Source: Vibrio rhizosphaerae
GTDB taxonomy: Bacteria > Pseudomonadota > Gammaproteobacteria > Enterobacterales > Vibrionaceae
Length of the DNA stretch: 64,000 nt
Assembly (NCBI RefSeq): GCF_024347095.1
Contig: NZ_AP024903.1
Location: forward strand, 1,426,001-1,490,000
Direction: 5' to 3'
Shown: positions 46,089-55,145 of the stretch, one piece after another
How positions within the stretch are numbered: the first letter of the stretch is position 1
How the letters are laid out: each line of letters begins with the position of its first letter
Notes under the pieces: generated by a model
What the model saw: the letters and a program-made list of their open reading frames with translations, nothing else
Database searches by the model: none
Told to the model about the DNA's origin: nothing
Program-made: the position numbers and the translations under genes

Positions 46089-47381
46089 ATGATGAAAACA
46101 CCCAAACTGTTCTTAGATTTTAGCCTGCTGAAACAAAACCCTCACTTTCGAATGGTCTTCATTGCCCGAATGATGTCCGTGCTTGCTTTAGGCATGATGA
46201 CGGTCGCAGTACCCATTCAGATTCATCAGATGACCGGCTCGACCCTGCAAGTGGGGCTGATTATGGCCTTAGACGGCATCGGGATGTTTGTTGGACTGTT
46301 ATTGGGCGGGGTTCTGGCTGATCAGTATGACCGACGCAAACTGATTTTAATGGCACGGGCGACCTGTGGCATCGGCTTTGGTGCATTGGCTCTGAATAGT
46401 TTACTGGCGGATGCATCGCTGAGTGCGCTTTATATACTCTCGGTATGGGATGGCTTTTTCGGGGCGCTGGGGATGACGGCTCTGATGGCTTCTCTTCCGG
46501 TGATTGTCGGGCGGGAAAATCTGCCGGCTGCTGCCGCCTTGAGCATGCTCACCGTGCGTATCGGGATGGTGCTGTCACCGGCAATCGGCGGGCTGATCAT
46601 TGCATGGGGTGATGTCAGTTGGAACTATTTGGCAGCATCGGTTGGTACATTGGGCACCCTGATTCCACTGTTCAGGTTACCGGCAATGCAACCCACCCAT
46701 CAAACACCGGTGAATCCTTTACGGTCCTTGTATGAGGGCGTGCAGTTCTTGTTTGCCAATAAAGTCGTCGGTTGTGTGGTGGTCTTCGGCACGTTAGAAA
46801 CGTTGGCAACCGCGGTTCGGGTGATGTTTCCGGCGCTGGCATTAGAAACATTTACCGGTAATGCGACGAATGCCGGTTTGATGTATTCGGCCATTCCTCT
46901 GGGGGCGATGATCGGGGCTTTAACCTCCGGGTGGGTGAAAACGTCACGCCAGCCGGGCATGGTGATGATTTATGCCACGATGGGGACTTTCGTCTCCATT
47001 GTTTTGATGGGGCTGACCGGTAACTTTTGGCTGTTTTTAGTCATTCTGGTGGTTTACGGCTATGCCGGTTCTGTTGCGTCACTGATCCAATATTCAATTG
47101 TGCAGGGTCATACGCCTGATCATTTGTTAGGGCGGGTCAGTAGTTTGTGGACCGCGCAGGATGTGACCGGTGACTCGGCCGGGGCGCTGGGGCTCGGCGC
47201 TCTTGGTAAAGTAATGGCCCCGGCGGTATCCGTATTGAGTTTTGGACTCGGGGCGACCGGGATCGGCCTGTTGATGGTGATGGCATTTCGCTCTCTGCGG
47301 CAGGCAACCTTATTTGATCCTGCTTTAGCGCCTCAGGAACCGCTCACAGACACATCGCCAGCGACGGCGAATGAAGCCTGA
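46089..47381 (+). CDS. entS: MFS siderophore exporter (EntS-like)
   Basis: A 430-residue major facilitator protein with about 12 hydrophobic helices. It resembles enterobactin exporter EntS (also called YbdA): FRMVFIARMMSVLALGMMTVAVPIQIH in helix 1, the LADQYDRRKLILMAR loop 2-3 motif, and DHLLGRVSSLWTAQDVTGDS in the second half. It would export the newly made siderophore across the inner membrane. The equivalent vanchrobactin gene is vabS. ATG codons at 46089 and 46092 are both possible starts. Confidence 0.9.
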   Translation: MMKTPKLFLDFSLLKQNPHFRMVFIARMMSVLALGMMTVAVPIQIHQMTGSTLQVGLIMALDGIGMFVGLLLGGVLADQYDRRKLILMARATCGIGFGALALNSLLADASLSALYILSVWDGFFGALGMTALMASLPVIVGRENLPAAAALSMLTVRIGMVLSPAIGGLIIAWGDVSWNYLAASVGTLGTLIPLFRLPAMQPTHQTPVNPLRSLYEGVQFLFANKVVGCVVVFGTLETLATAVRVMFPALALETFTGNATNAGLMYSAIPLGAMIGALTSGWVKTSRQPGMVMIYATMGTFVSIVLMGLTGNFWLFLVILVVYGYAGSVASLIQYSIVQGHTPDHLLGRVSSLWTAQDVTGDSAGALGLGALGKVMAPAVSVLSFGLGATGIGLLMVMAFRSLRQATLFDPALAPQEPLTDTSPATANEA

Positions 47382-47404
47382 CCGCCTCAGCATAAGGCGG
47401 TTTT
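47381..47404. terminator. Terminator between entS and fepB
   Basis: ACCGCCT (47381-47387) and AGGCGGT (47395-47401) with a seven-base loop and short T tail, placed between two convergent genes. Confidence 0.7.
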
Positions 47405-47433
47405 GGCTGACGAAAGTTTATCGGTGAGAAGAT

Positions 47434-48438
47434 TTATCGGTGAAAGGTCATATCCAGTGTGGTGAGTAAGTTCATCGCACTGTAGTAATCGAGTCTGAAA
47501 GAGTCGTTGCCCATTGCAAAAACATGGCCTTGGCGAATCGCTGGCAGGTGGGCAATAAATGGATTGTGTTTCGCCTGTTCGACAATCGCTTGATCCGCAG
47601 CAAAGAGCAGCACTGAGTTGCCGGTGATGGCATCGGCAAATTTTTCTCCGTTGACGGGCACAATATCTTTGCGGTTTCCCATTTGATGATTGTTCTTCAG
47701 CTCATCGGGGAGCGGGCTTAACGTGAAGCCGAGTAAGCTGAGTATTTGCCCCTGAGCCGAGTCCGCCGTCCAGAAGTTACCGCCGCGGTTATCACCGTAA
47801 TAGACCATAGCTGAGACGGGTTGTGGCGGTAGTGCAATGCGCGATTTTAGTGTCTTGATTCTGTTATCAAATCTTTCAATAGCCGATTCGGCCTGTTGGC
47901 TTCTGTCGGTTATCGAACCCAGTAGCCGCGCTAACGCCTGCCAGCTTTTATCATCGTAATTGATCACCAGTGTCGGCGCGATCGTCGAAAACTGTTGATA
48001 AAGCTTTAGGGCGGAGTCACCACCGGTTGCAGACACAATGATCAGATCGGGTTTTTCTTTGGCGACTGCTTCAGCATTGGCCACGCCCTGATATAAGGGT
48101 TTGATATCGCGGCGATAGGCGACTTGATTCCACTGATGAAAGAAACCATTTTTGTCTGCCACAAGCGTATTGGGGCGTGCACCGCCTGAGGCAATCAGCG
48201 GTGCATCAATGGTTAGCAAGGTCCCGGTGATTGAAACGCTGGTGGAGACAATGCGCTGTGGTGGTTTGTTCAGGGTGACGGTGCCGTAAGGGCCAGCAAT
48301 GGTTTTCGGCCAGCCTTGAGAAACCGTCAGAGCGGTATCTGTAGCGGTATTGGCTGTGGCGTCGGTTGTGGTGTCGTTGCATCCTGCGATGAAGACGGAA
48401 CCAATGACGCCCAAGAGGAAAAATAATAAGCGAGGCAT
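47434..48438 (-). CDS. fepB: Ferric siderophore substrate-binding lipoprotein (FepB)
   Basis: A 334-residue periplasmic binding protein. The start at 48438 (MPRLLFFLLGV) has GGAG eight bases upstream; a TTG twelve bases earlier is less likely. A lipobox FIAGC makes it a membrane-anchored lipoprotein, unlike free FepB of E. coli. The two-lobed class III fold is indicated by PPQRIVSTSVSITGTLLTIDAPLIASGG, KPDLIIVSATGGDS and a C-terminal lobe with QGQILSLLGFTLS. It delivers ferric siderophore to FepD/FepG. Its promoter is divergent from entB over a Fur-like site. Confidence 0.9.
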   Translation of the reverse strand: MPRLLFFLLGVIGSVFIAGCNDTTTDATANTATDTALTVSQGWPKTIAGPYGTVTLNKPPQRIVSTSVSITGTLLTIDAPLIASGGARPNTLVADKNGFFHQWNQVAYRRDIKPLYQGVANAEAVAKEKPDLIIVSATGGDSALKLYQQFSTIAPTLVINYDDKSWQALARLLGSITDRSQQAESAIERFDNRIKTLKSRIALPPQPVSAMVYYGDNRGGNFWTADSAQGQILSLLGFTLSPLPDELKNNHQMGNRKDIVPVNGEKFADAITGNSVLLFAADQAIVEQAKHNPFIAHLPAIRQGHVFAMGNDSFRLDYYSAMNLLTTLDMTFHR

Positions 48439-48479
48439 AGCAAGCTCCAATGGCTATCGGGCGCAAGTTGTCTTGGATC

Positions 48480-48519
48480 GATTCTCTGTCATTGACTCTG
48501 TTTATCGACTCTGTGACAG
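48480..48519. repeat. 13-bp degenerate tandem repeat upstream of fepB
   Basis: Three units, GATTCTCTGTCATT, GACTCTGTTTATC and GACTCTGTGACAG, lie in tandem in the fepB leader region. The repeated core is GACTCTGT. Confidence 0.5.
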
Positions 48520-48624
48520 AGAAAGCATCCCGTCGTCGCGCCGGGCAATAATAATAGGTGAGTACTTTATTGCGAATAGCTCTCATTATCAATTGATTTT
48601 ATTCAACAGGCTGTTTATTATTTT

Positions 48625-48643
48625 GGGAATGATAATCGTTAAC
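48625..48643. promoter_or_regulatory. Fur box, fepB/entB divergent promoter
   Basis: GGGAATGATAATCGTTAAC matches 15 of 19 consensus positions. A second, weaker element with CATTATCAATTGA lies at 48584-48596. It stands 187 bases before fepB and 213 before entB. Confidence 0.75.
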
Positions 48644-48685
48644 ATTTAATCGGTAATTCGAGATGAGCCCGAACGAAGGGTAGGA

Positions 48686-48753
48686 GTTCGCGAATGGTAT
48701 TAGTTCGCGAATACTATCAGTTCGCGAATACTATCAGTTCGCGAATACTATCA
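48686..48753. repeat. 17-bp tandem repeats containing TTCGCGAA, upstream of entB
   Basis: Four back-to-back 17-base units: GTTCGCGAATGGTATTA (48686), then GTTCGCGAATACTATCA three times (48703, 48720, 48737), followed by a broken fifth unit GTTCGCC. Each unit holds the 8-base palindrome TTCGCGAA. They lie between the Fur box and the entB start, in the 5' leader or promoter region. Confidence 0.9.
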
Positions 48754-48855
48754 GTTCGCCAGCCGGGATTGGATCGCAAACGAGTCAGCCGTTTTTCTCA
48801 ACCATTTTGAATTCATTATTTTTATTAACCATTTTGATCAACAAGGATAATCACC

Positions 48856-49755
48856 ATGGCGATTCCCAAGATAGCCGCATATCAAATGCCCTCACAGGAT
48901 GCTTTTCCGGCAAACAAGGTCGATTGGCAGTTAGATGCAAAAAAAGCCGTTCTGCTGATCCACGATATGCAGGATTACTTCATTAATTTTTTCGATAAGC
49001 AGGCTGCGCCAGTCCCTGATCTCATTAAACAGATTCAGTCTGTCAAACAGGCTGCGAATGCGGCAGGTATACCGATTGTTTATACCGCACAACCGGCCAA
49101 TCAAGATCCGCAAGAGCGTGCGCTCCTGACCGACTTTTGGGGGACCGGGTTAACCCGGGATACCGAAATCATCGCGGATCTCGCCCCGCAAGCGAACGAT
49201 ATGATTTACACCAAATGGCGCTATAGCGCATTTAAGAAAACCCCGCTGCTTGAATGGATGCATGAAACAGGACGCGATCAGCTGATTATCGTCGGGGTTT
49301 ATGCCCATATCGGCATTCTTTCGACGGCACTTGATGCCTTTATGCTCGATATTCAACCGTTTGTGGTCGGTGATGCGGTCGCCGATTTTTCACCGACAGA
49401 CCATCAATATGCACTGGCGTATGTCACGGGCAGGGCCGGGAGCGTGAAGTCGGCTCAGCGTGTGATTGAAGAAATCAATCACAGCGCGCAGTCTGCGCCG
49501 GTAATCAATCTGGCAGCGATGCAAAAAGATGTGGCAGAGATGTTAGATCTGGAGACCGACGATATCGATGTGGATGAGAATCTGATGCTGCTTGGTCTGG
49601 ATTCTATCCGTGCGATGAATTTATTGGAAAGATGGCGCAAGCAAGGTGTAAATGTCGCGTTCTCTGAGGTGATGAAGCAAGTGACCTTGAGAGGATGGTG
49701 GCAACTGATGGTCAGTGCGCAACACCATCAGATGCAAGCGCATGAGGTTGCCTAG
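48856..49755 (+). CDS. entB: Isochorismatase / aryl carrier protein (EntB, VabB)
   Basis: A 299-residue bifunctional protein. The N-terminal isochorismatase (about 1-210) converts isochorismate to 2,3-dihydro-2,3-dihydroxybenzoate; [14 protein letters not shown] holds the nucleophilic Asp, with YTKWRYSAF and [12 protein letters not shown] further on. The C-terminal aryl carrier domain (about 220-290) has Ser250 in [11 protein letters not shown], which receives phosphopantetheine and then DHB from EntE. The gene starts with AAGGA eight bases upstream. It lies alone on the plus strand, convergent with entE. Confidence 0.97.
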   Translation: MAIPKIAAYQMPSQDAFPANKVDWQLDAKKAVLLIHDMQDYFINFFDKQAAPVPDLIKQIQSVKQAANAAGIPIVYTAQPANQDPQERALLTDFWGTGLTRDTEIIADLAPQANDMIYTKWRYSAFKKTPLLEWMHETGRDQLIIVGVYAHIGILSTALDAFMLDIQPFVVGDAVADFSPTDHQYALAYVTGRAGSVKSAQRVIEEINHSAQSAPVINLAAMQKDVAEMLDLETDDIDVDENLMLLGLDSIRAMNLLERWRKQGVNVAFSEVMKQVTLRGWWQLMVSAQHHQMQAHEVA

Positions 49756-49809
49756 TCGCCTCAGCTTACATTTGATGCGATAAATGGATCGCACCGTAAA
49801 CAGGCAAGC

Positions 49810-49840
49810 AAAAACCGATTTCAGATGAAATCGGTTTTTT
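49810..49840. terminator. Bidirectional terminator between entB and entE
   Basis: Long perfect stem AAAAACCGATTTCA / TGAAATCGGTTTTT with a short loop and flanking A/T runs, serving two convergent genes. Confidence 0.93.
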
Positions 49841-49867
49841 GTCGCGAGCTGATTTTCAGCAGGATGG

Positions 49868-51511
49868 TCAGGCCGAACCGGTCTTCAACTGACGGGACGA
49901 GAACTGTTCCCTGAGCCGTTTCTTATTGATTTTACCGACCGGTGTTTTGGGTAACACCGTGATCCAATGAATCTGATCGGGAATTTTATACTCAGCCAGC
50001 CCCTTTTCATGCAAGAAACGTTTGAGCACGATAGGCTTGAGCGGTGTATCCTGATTCTCCAAGACCACAATCGCACAGCTGCGTTCGCCAAGAAATTCAT
50101 CGGGTACTGCAATGAGGGCAGCATCGTGTACATCCGGGTGCTGTAATAAAAGGTTTTCCACCTCTTCGGCCGCAATCTTTTCGCCACCGCGGTTGATCTG
50201 ATCTTTATCACGCCCGGTGACAATGATGTTGCCGTCCTGCGTCAGCCTGACTAAATCTCCGGTCGAATAAAACCCGTCATGGTTGAAGGCGCGCCGGTTA
50301 TGTTCGGCTGCCCGATAATAGCCGCGTATGGTGTAGGGGCCTCGTGTCAGTAATTGCCCCTCCTGACCGACAGGCACCGGCTCACCATCTTCATTAACAA
50401 CTAACACTTCATCATCGGGAGAAATCGGCCGTCCTTGGGTCGAGACGATGATATCAAGCGGATCATCTAACCGCGTGTAATTGACCAGACCTTCCGCCAT
50501 GCCAAATACCTGCTGTAATTGACAGTTCAGTGTCTCCGGCAATTGTTGTGCCGCGCTTTGACTGAATTTCGCCCCGCCGACCTGCACCAGTTGCAGGCTG
50601 GAGATATCCTCGCCTGCGGCAGGGGCATACTGCATCCAGAGTAACGCCAGAGGCGGCACCAGCGCAGATACGGTCACTTTGTGGCGTTCGATCAGTTCAA
50701 ACGCCGCTTTTGGGGATGAATCTTGCCCCAGTATGACGCTGCCACCAGAGAAAAAGACCCCGAGAGAGCCCGGTGAACTCAACGGAAAGTTATGCGCCAC
50801 AGGCAGCACACACAGATAGTTGGTGTCCGGGGTGAAGCGGCAAATCTCAATGCTGCCAATCACGCTGTATACATAGTCATTGTGCGTTCTTGGTATTAAC
50901 TTTGATGTACCGGTTGTGCCGCCGGATAACTGATAAAAGGCGACATCGCCGGGCTGACTGTACTGCTGGTAGCAGGGGGCTGAATAGAGGGTGTCGAGCG
51001 GCGTGATCCCGGGGTGTGAAGCGCTGCCTGAGGTGATGGCGAATTGGAGGGACGGGCAAGTCTCCAGCAACTGCAAAGCCTGTTTTTGGCTGTCAAAACC
51101 CACAATCTGATCAGAGCAAATATAGGCTTTAGCCGCCGCGTGCTGACAAAAGTAGCTTAACTCTATGTGCCGATGGGCCGGCAGCGCGAGAATCGGTTTG
51201 ATCCCTTTGAGGGTTAAGGCAAAGAAGCAGATGTAAAATGCTGGCTCATTTGCCATTTGCAGCACGACGTTGTCACCGGGTTTTAATCCCAGAGCAAGTA
51301 AGCCGGCTGACAGTCCGGCTATTTTCTGTTGCAGCTGCTGATAGGTATATTGCTGATTCTGACACACCAATGCGATAGCGTGGGGTGACTGCGTTGCGGT
51401 TGCTGAGAAGCAGTCAAACAGGGTTCGGTCTTGCCAGTATCCTTGCTTGCGATAGTATTGTGCGTATTCGGCCGGCCAAGGGGTAAAGTCTAATGGTGTT
51501 GAAGCTGTCAT
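49868..51511 (-). CDS. entE: 2,3-dihydroxybenzoate-AMP ligase (EntE, VabE)
   Basis: A 547-residue stand-alone adenylation enzyme that activates 2,3-dihydroxybenzoate and loads it onto the aryl carrier of EntB. The start WPAEYAQYYRKQGYWQ is typical of the EntE/DhbE family. Core motifs are FYQLSGGTTGTSKLIPRTH (A3), GMAEGLVNYTR (A5), YSTGDLVRLTQDGNI (A7), GRDKDQINRGGEKI (A8) and TPVGKINKKRLRE (A10 with its lysine). It starts 11 bases after the entC stop with AGAGGA upstream, so entC-entE form an operon. Confidence 0.96.
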   Translation of the reverse strand: MTASTPLDFTPWPAEYAQYYRKQGYWQDRTLFDCFSATATQSPHAIALVCQNQQYTYQQLQQKIAGLSAGLLALGLKPGDNVVLQMANEPAFYICFFALTLKGIKPILALPAHRHIELSYFCQHAAAKAYICSDQIVGFDSQKQALQLLETCPSLQFAITSGSASHPGITPLDTLYSAPCYQQYSQPGDVAFYQLSGGTTGTSKLIPRTHNDYVYSVIGSIEICRFTPDTNYLCVLPVAHNFPLSSPGSLGVFFSGGSVILGQDSSPKAAFELIERHKVTVSALVPPLALLWMQYAPAAGEDISSLQLVQVGGAKFSQSAAQQLPETLNCQLQQVFGMAEGLVNYTRLDDPLDIIVSTQGRPISPDDEVLVVNEDGEPVPVGQEGQLLTRGPYTIRGYYRAAEHNRRAFNHDGFYSTGDLVRLTQDGNIIVTGRDKDQINRGGEKIAAEEVENLLLQHPDVHDAALIAVPDEFLGERSCAIVVLENQDTPLKPIVLKRFLHEKGLAEYKIPDQIHWITVLPKTPVGKINKKRLREQFSSRQLKTGSA

Positions 51512-51522
51512 GGCATGTCCTC

Positions 51523-52704
51523 TTACGCGATGAGTCGATCATCAAGTTGAATCCCGGCCGCTTTCAGAATGGTGCTCATCTTTGCGCCGGTTTCTTCCAG
51601 TTCGCTTTGCGGAGAAGACTCGTTGACAATTCCGGCACCGGCAAAAATACACATTTCGCGTTGACTGACTTCGGCACAGCGAATCGTCACGACCCACTCG
51701 CCATTCCCCCGCGCATCACACCAGCCAATCATGCCACTGAAGTAGCCGCGCTCAAATGTTTCGAGCTGCTTGATGGCCTGATAAGCCGACAGCCTTGGAA
51801 AACCGCACACTGCGGGCGTCGGGTGAAGTTCTGCTGCAATCTGTAAAGCATTCACATTCGGGTCAATCGCTTCGCCTTCTAAAACGGTTGAGAGGTGAAG
51901 CATCGTTTCGGTTTCGATGACCGATGGCACCATCGGCGTGAAGAGGTTACGGCAGTAGCGGCTTAATACTTTTTCGACTTCTTCCACCACAAAACTATGT
52001 TCGTTCAAATCTTTTTGGGTATCGAGCAGCGCACTATGGGAGCGCTGATTGTCTGACGCATTGGCTGACTTAGGTCGGGATCCGGCCAGCGGGTTTGAAA
52101 CGACGTGGCCGCCTTTTTTTGCCAGCAATAACTCAGGGCTGGCTCCCATCAGTTTGGCATTGCCGCCGATATCGGCAGCAAAGGTGTAGCCGCGAGCGTT
52201 AATCGCCAGCAGATTTCTGAGCAGGGCGATCTGGTTAATGGCTTGATCGGTGGCGATACGAACCGAACGAGACAGAACAACCTTAGAAAGCTCGGTGGTA
52301 TTGAACAGATTTAATAACGTGGAGACCCCTTGTTTATAGTCATCGCCGGTCGGTGGTGAAATCACCGTGGCTTTGTTCGAGCCCGACGCGTCATTTTTAC
52401 ATGCCCGGGGACTACCGGAGACATACAACTTTTGTGGGATAAAAAACTTCGTTGGCGTATTTTCATCGAACGGCACCGTGGCGAATAAGACCGGATTGTC
52501 ATTGTCCGATGTTTTTGCCTGCTCAAGCATTTGGGTTGCGTGCCGGGCCAGCTCCGTAAACGGTATGGCTTGATGCAACTGCTGTTCAATCCCCACACCC
52601 AGCATAGAACTGTTTGGTGATGCAAAGAAAAATGGTGCGCTCTCTAATTCTTGCTCCAAGAGGGATTGAGCCATTTGGGAGAAGCCGACAACTTCACGTT
52701 TCAT
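51523..52704 (-). CDS. entC: Isochorismate synthase (EntC, VabC)
   Basis: A 393-residue chorismate-using enzyme that makes isochorismate, the first step of DHB synthesis. The start at 52704 (MKREVVGFSQMAQ) has AGAGG seven bases upstream; a longer frame from 52755 begins within the promoter region. The C-terminal two-thirds shows the family motifs KVVLSRSVRIATD, GASPELLLAKKG, NPLAGSRPKS, HPTPAVCGFPR and RGYFSGMIGWCDARGNGEW, which hold the Mg-binding glutamates. It heads the entC-entE operon, divergent from entA. Confidence 0.95.
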   Translation of the reverse strand: MKREVVGFSQMAQSLLEQELESAPFFFASPNSSMLGVGIEQQLHQAIPFTELARHATQMLEQAKTSDNDNPVLFATVPFDENTPTKFFIPQKLYVSGSPRACKNDASGSNKATVISPPTGDDYKQGVSTLLNLFNTTELSKVVLSRSVRIATDQAINQIALLRNLLAINARGYTFAADIGGNAKLMGASPELLLAKKGGHVVSNPLAGSRPKSANASDNQRSHSALLDTQKDLNEHSFVVEEVEKVLSRYCRNLFTPMVPSVIETETMLHLSTVLEGEAIDPNVNALQIAAELHPTPAVCGFPRLSAYQAIKQLETFERGYFSGMIGWCDARGNGEWVVTIRCAEVSQREMCIFAGAGIVNESSPQSELEETGAKMSTILKAAGIQLDDRLIA

Positions 52705-52778
52705 AATTACCTCTTTCAAATGTGATGACAAAGATTTGCCATTTGTTTCATACACAAAATATTGGTAGGATTATAGAT

Positions 52779-52818
52779 GAGAACAATTATCAATTTCAAA
52801 TGATAATTTATCTTATTT
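52779..52818. promoter_or_regulatory. Fur-like region between entC and entA
   Basis: Two overlapping elements, ACAATTATCAATTTC and AAATGATAATTTATCTTATT, lie in opposite orientation. Each holds a TGATAAT hexamer core. Neither alone is a strong match, but together they resemble the multi-hexamer Fur sites of divergent siderophore promoters. Confidence 0.65.
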
Positions 52819-52880
52819 GAGCTTGTTCATCGTGGCTATCGTTCACTGAAAACTGAAAACTGAAAACAGGAGACAGAGGG

Positions 52881-53654
52881 TTGAATCAACATCATCAAAC
52901 GGTTTTACTGACCGGTGCCAGTCAGGGGATTGGCTATGCCGTCCTCGAACGGTTACTGGCGGAGGGGTACAAGGTTGTCGCAACGGATCGTTGTATCCAT
53001 GCTCTTGAGGCAGCGTTGGCGGGGGTGCAACAAAAATATACGACTCAGCTCGATTACTACGCCATTGACTTGCTGGATAACCAGTTAGCACAGCAAGTCG
53101 CACAGCTGTGCAGTGAATATCAGTTCGATCACTTTGTCAGTTGTGCCGGGGTGCTCAGCAGCGGCAGTGTTCATGCAATGTCGGTCGAAGAGATTCAGCA
53201 GATGTTTCATATCAATACTTTCGGGACTTTGACCATGATGCAGCAGGTCGCAAAAGGGATGAAACAGCGTCAGTCGGGAAACATGGTGATCATCGGTTCG
53301 AATGCCGCGAATACGCCAAGACTGAATATTGGTGCCTATGCGGCCTCTAAATCTGCATTACATATGCTGGTCAAGTGCTGCGCACTGGAGCTGGCGGAAT
53401 TCGGGATTCGTTGCAATATCGTCAGTCCGGGTTCCACCAGAACAGACATGCAGACGCAACTGTGGCATGACAATTATGGGGAACAGCAGGTGATTGAAGG
53501 AAATCTTGCCCAATATCGTCTGGGGATTCCTTTGCGAAAAATGGCCGAGCCGGTTGATATCGCCAATAGTGTGCTGTTTTTAATGTCTGATGCTGCCCGT
53601 CAGATCACCATGCATGACCTGCGTGTCGATGGGGGAGCAACGCTGGATCATTAA
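52881..53654 (+). CDS. entA: 2,3-dihydro-2,3-dihydroxybenzoate dehydrogenase (EntA, VabA)
   Basis: A 257-residue short-chain dehydrogenase that oxidises 2,3-dihydro-DHB to 2,3-dihydroxybenzoate with NAD. TGASQGIGYAV is the cofactor motif, SCAGVLSSG follows, and the catalytic Ser-Tyr-Lys is in IIGSNAANTP and YAASKSAL. NIVSPGSTRTDMQ and LRVDGGATLDH end the protein as in EntA. The start is TTG with GGAGACAGAGGG just upstream; no ATG is available near it. It completes the DHB pathway together with entC and entB. Confidence 0.93.
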   Translation: MNQHHQTVLLTGASQGIGYAVLERLLAEGYKVVATDRCIHALEAALAGVQQKYTTQLDYYAIDLLDNQLAQQVAQLCSEYQFDHFVSCAGVLSSGSVHAMSVEEIQQMFHINTFGTLTMMQQVAKGMKQRQSGNMVIIGSNAANTPRLNIGAYAASKSALHMLVKCCALELAEFGIRCNIVSPGSTRTDMQTQLWHDNYGEQQVIEGNLAQYRLGIPLRKMAEPVDIANSVLFLMSDAARQITMHDLRVDGGATLDH

Positions 53655-53806
53655 TCCGGAGCGTGAAAGTGAGTCAAATCATCACCGTCCGGGGCGGTGG
53701 TGATCTATTTTCTGTTGACGGCTTAACGGATTCATAAAACAGGCGGAGTGATCCCGATGCGTTGCTCACCGTATGATTTGCCAATCGAGTGGCGTCGCTG
53801 CTATGA

Positions 53807-53875
53807 ATCACCGTACTGATATCTACCGACGTACTAATATCTACCAATGCACTGGTATCAACCGACCGTACTGGC
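53807..53875. repeat. 18-bp degenerate tandem repeat after entA
   Basis: Three to four units such as GTACTGATATCTACCGAC, GTACTAATATCTACCAAT and GCACTGGTATCAACCGAC lie in tandem between entA and the end of the LacI-type gene, and run into its 3' end. Confidence 0.6.
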
Positions 53876-54883
53876 TCTTCGTTTGAGTTTATACTTCAGC
53901 GTCGTAGATGACTCCAATAACCCCCCTTTGATGGCTTGTATCAGCTTTTCGGCGGCTTTGAGACCCATTGTCTCATAGTCAAATTCCGCACAGGTCAGGC
54001 TCGGGTAGGCATGTTCTCCCATCGATGAGCCTTCAAGACACATAATCGCCATATCTTTCGGTACTTTCAGCAGTCTGCGGTGACACTCAAATAATGCGCC
54101 GATGGCAATATCTTCATGGCTGCATACCAAGGCATCCAAGACGGAATCCCGGAGCAGCAATTTCGCCAGCCCTTCAGCACCTAACCGGGAAGAGGGCGCA
54201 TCCGGGGTGGTTAAAAAATGGTCGGGGGTCAGATAGTTCTCGATCATCGCACTTTGCCAGCCATGTAGCTGATGCTGCAAAGTAAAATGGTCACCGCGTG
54301 CACCGATAAAGCCGATATGCCGAAAGCCTTGCTCAATCAGGTGTCGGGTACATGTTTTCCCGACATCAAAGTAATCAAAACCGATATTGAAGTAGTTCGC
54401 TTTGGAGCCTTGTTCTGCGATCTCTAACACAATGGTATTGGTCGATTTCAGGAGCTGGTGGGTGCGCTGGGTATGTTCCTGTCCGAACAGCACGACGCCC
54501 GCCGGGCGGCTTTCTAAGAATGTGGAGATCAGTTTTTCTTCCTGAGTGATTGAATAATCACTGTAGCCGATCAGTAACTGATAGCCTGCTTTATTGAGGG
54601 CGTGTTGAAAGTTGGGCAGGAAAACCGCACAAGCTTTTTCAAACAGTGACGGAATGACCAGTGCGATGGAGTGGCTTTCGGCTGATGCGAGTGTCCCTGC
54701 TGCTTTATTCGGGATATAACCGAGCTCATCCACCACTTGCTGAATCTTTTCTCTGAGGTGATCGGAGACGAGATCCGGCGTTCTTAGTGCACGCGACACC
54801 GTCATCGTGCCGACACCTGCTTTGCGGGCGACATCAGCTAACGTGATGCTACCGGTACTTCTTCGTTTACGGGGTCTGCTCAT
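53858..54883 (-). CDS. LacI/GntR-type transcriptional regulator of the PTS operon
   Basis: A 341-residue repressor. The N-terminal HTH and hinge read ITLADVARKAGVGTMTVSRAL and LGYIPNKAAGTLAS, typical of the GntR/IdnR branch of the LacI family. The effector-binding core (about 65-330) has SIALVIPSLFEKACAVFLP, GVVLFGQEHT, IGFIGARGDHFTLQHQLHGW and DALVCSHEDIAIGALFEC. It is divergent from the PTS genes with a large palindrome in between, so it most likely represses them; the sugar ligand is unknown. Confidence 0.9.
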   Translation of the reverse strand: MSRPRKRRSTGSITLADVARKAGVGTMTVSRALRTPDLVSDHLREKIQQVVDELGYIPNKAAGTLASAESHSIALVIPSLFEKACAVFLPNFQHALNKAGYQLLIGYSDYSITQEEKLISTFLESRPAGVVLFGQEHTQRTHQLLKSTNTIVLEIAEQGSKANYFNIGFDYFDVGKTCTRHLIEQGFRHIGFIGARGDHFTLQHQLHGWQSAMIENYLTPDHFLTTPDAPSSRLGAEGLAKLLLRDSVLDALVCSHEDIAIGALFECHRRLLKVPKDMAIMCLEGSSMGEHAYPSLTCAEFDYETMGLKAAEKLIQAIKGGLLESSTTLKYKLKRRASTVG

Positions 54884-55032
54884 TGTTCCAATTTTATGTC
54901 ATAGGTTTGCTGCGCTGGGATTTTACCACAGCTTGTCGGTGATCCTGTTGGTTATCAGCCCGATACTAACGTATCAGTGTCTTGATTCAATTCATTCCAT
55001 CTTCAGGCACACTCAAAATACAACCTGCATCA

Positions 55033-55071
55033 CACAAATGATAGCGCTATCAGATAGCGCTATCATTTGTG
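55033..55071. promoter_or_regulatory. 39-bp perfect palindrome, probable LacI-type operator pair
   Basis: CACAAATGATAGCGCTATC (55033-55051), a central A, and its exact reverse complement (55053-55071). Each half holds the smaller palindrome GATAGCGCTATC, so two operator-like elements sit with centres 13 bases apart. It lies 150 bases from the lacI-type start and 75 from the IIA start. Confidence 0.85.
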
Positions 55072-55145
55072 ATCAATTTAAGATTTTTCTGACATGTTGT
55101 TCTGTAAAGTGTCACTAAACCACACAACAACGTTGGAACAAAACC

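Noticed and set aside
48686..48753. CRISPR array
   Set aside because: Units are 17 bases, directly adjacent with no spacers, and no cas genes are in the window.
53680..53706. Terminator after entA
   Set aside because: ATCACC and GGTGAT arms pair but the inner part mismatches and there is no T run; too weak to list.
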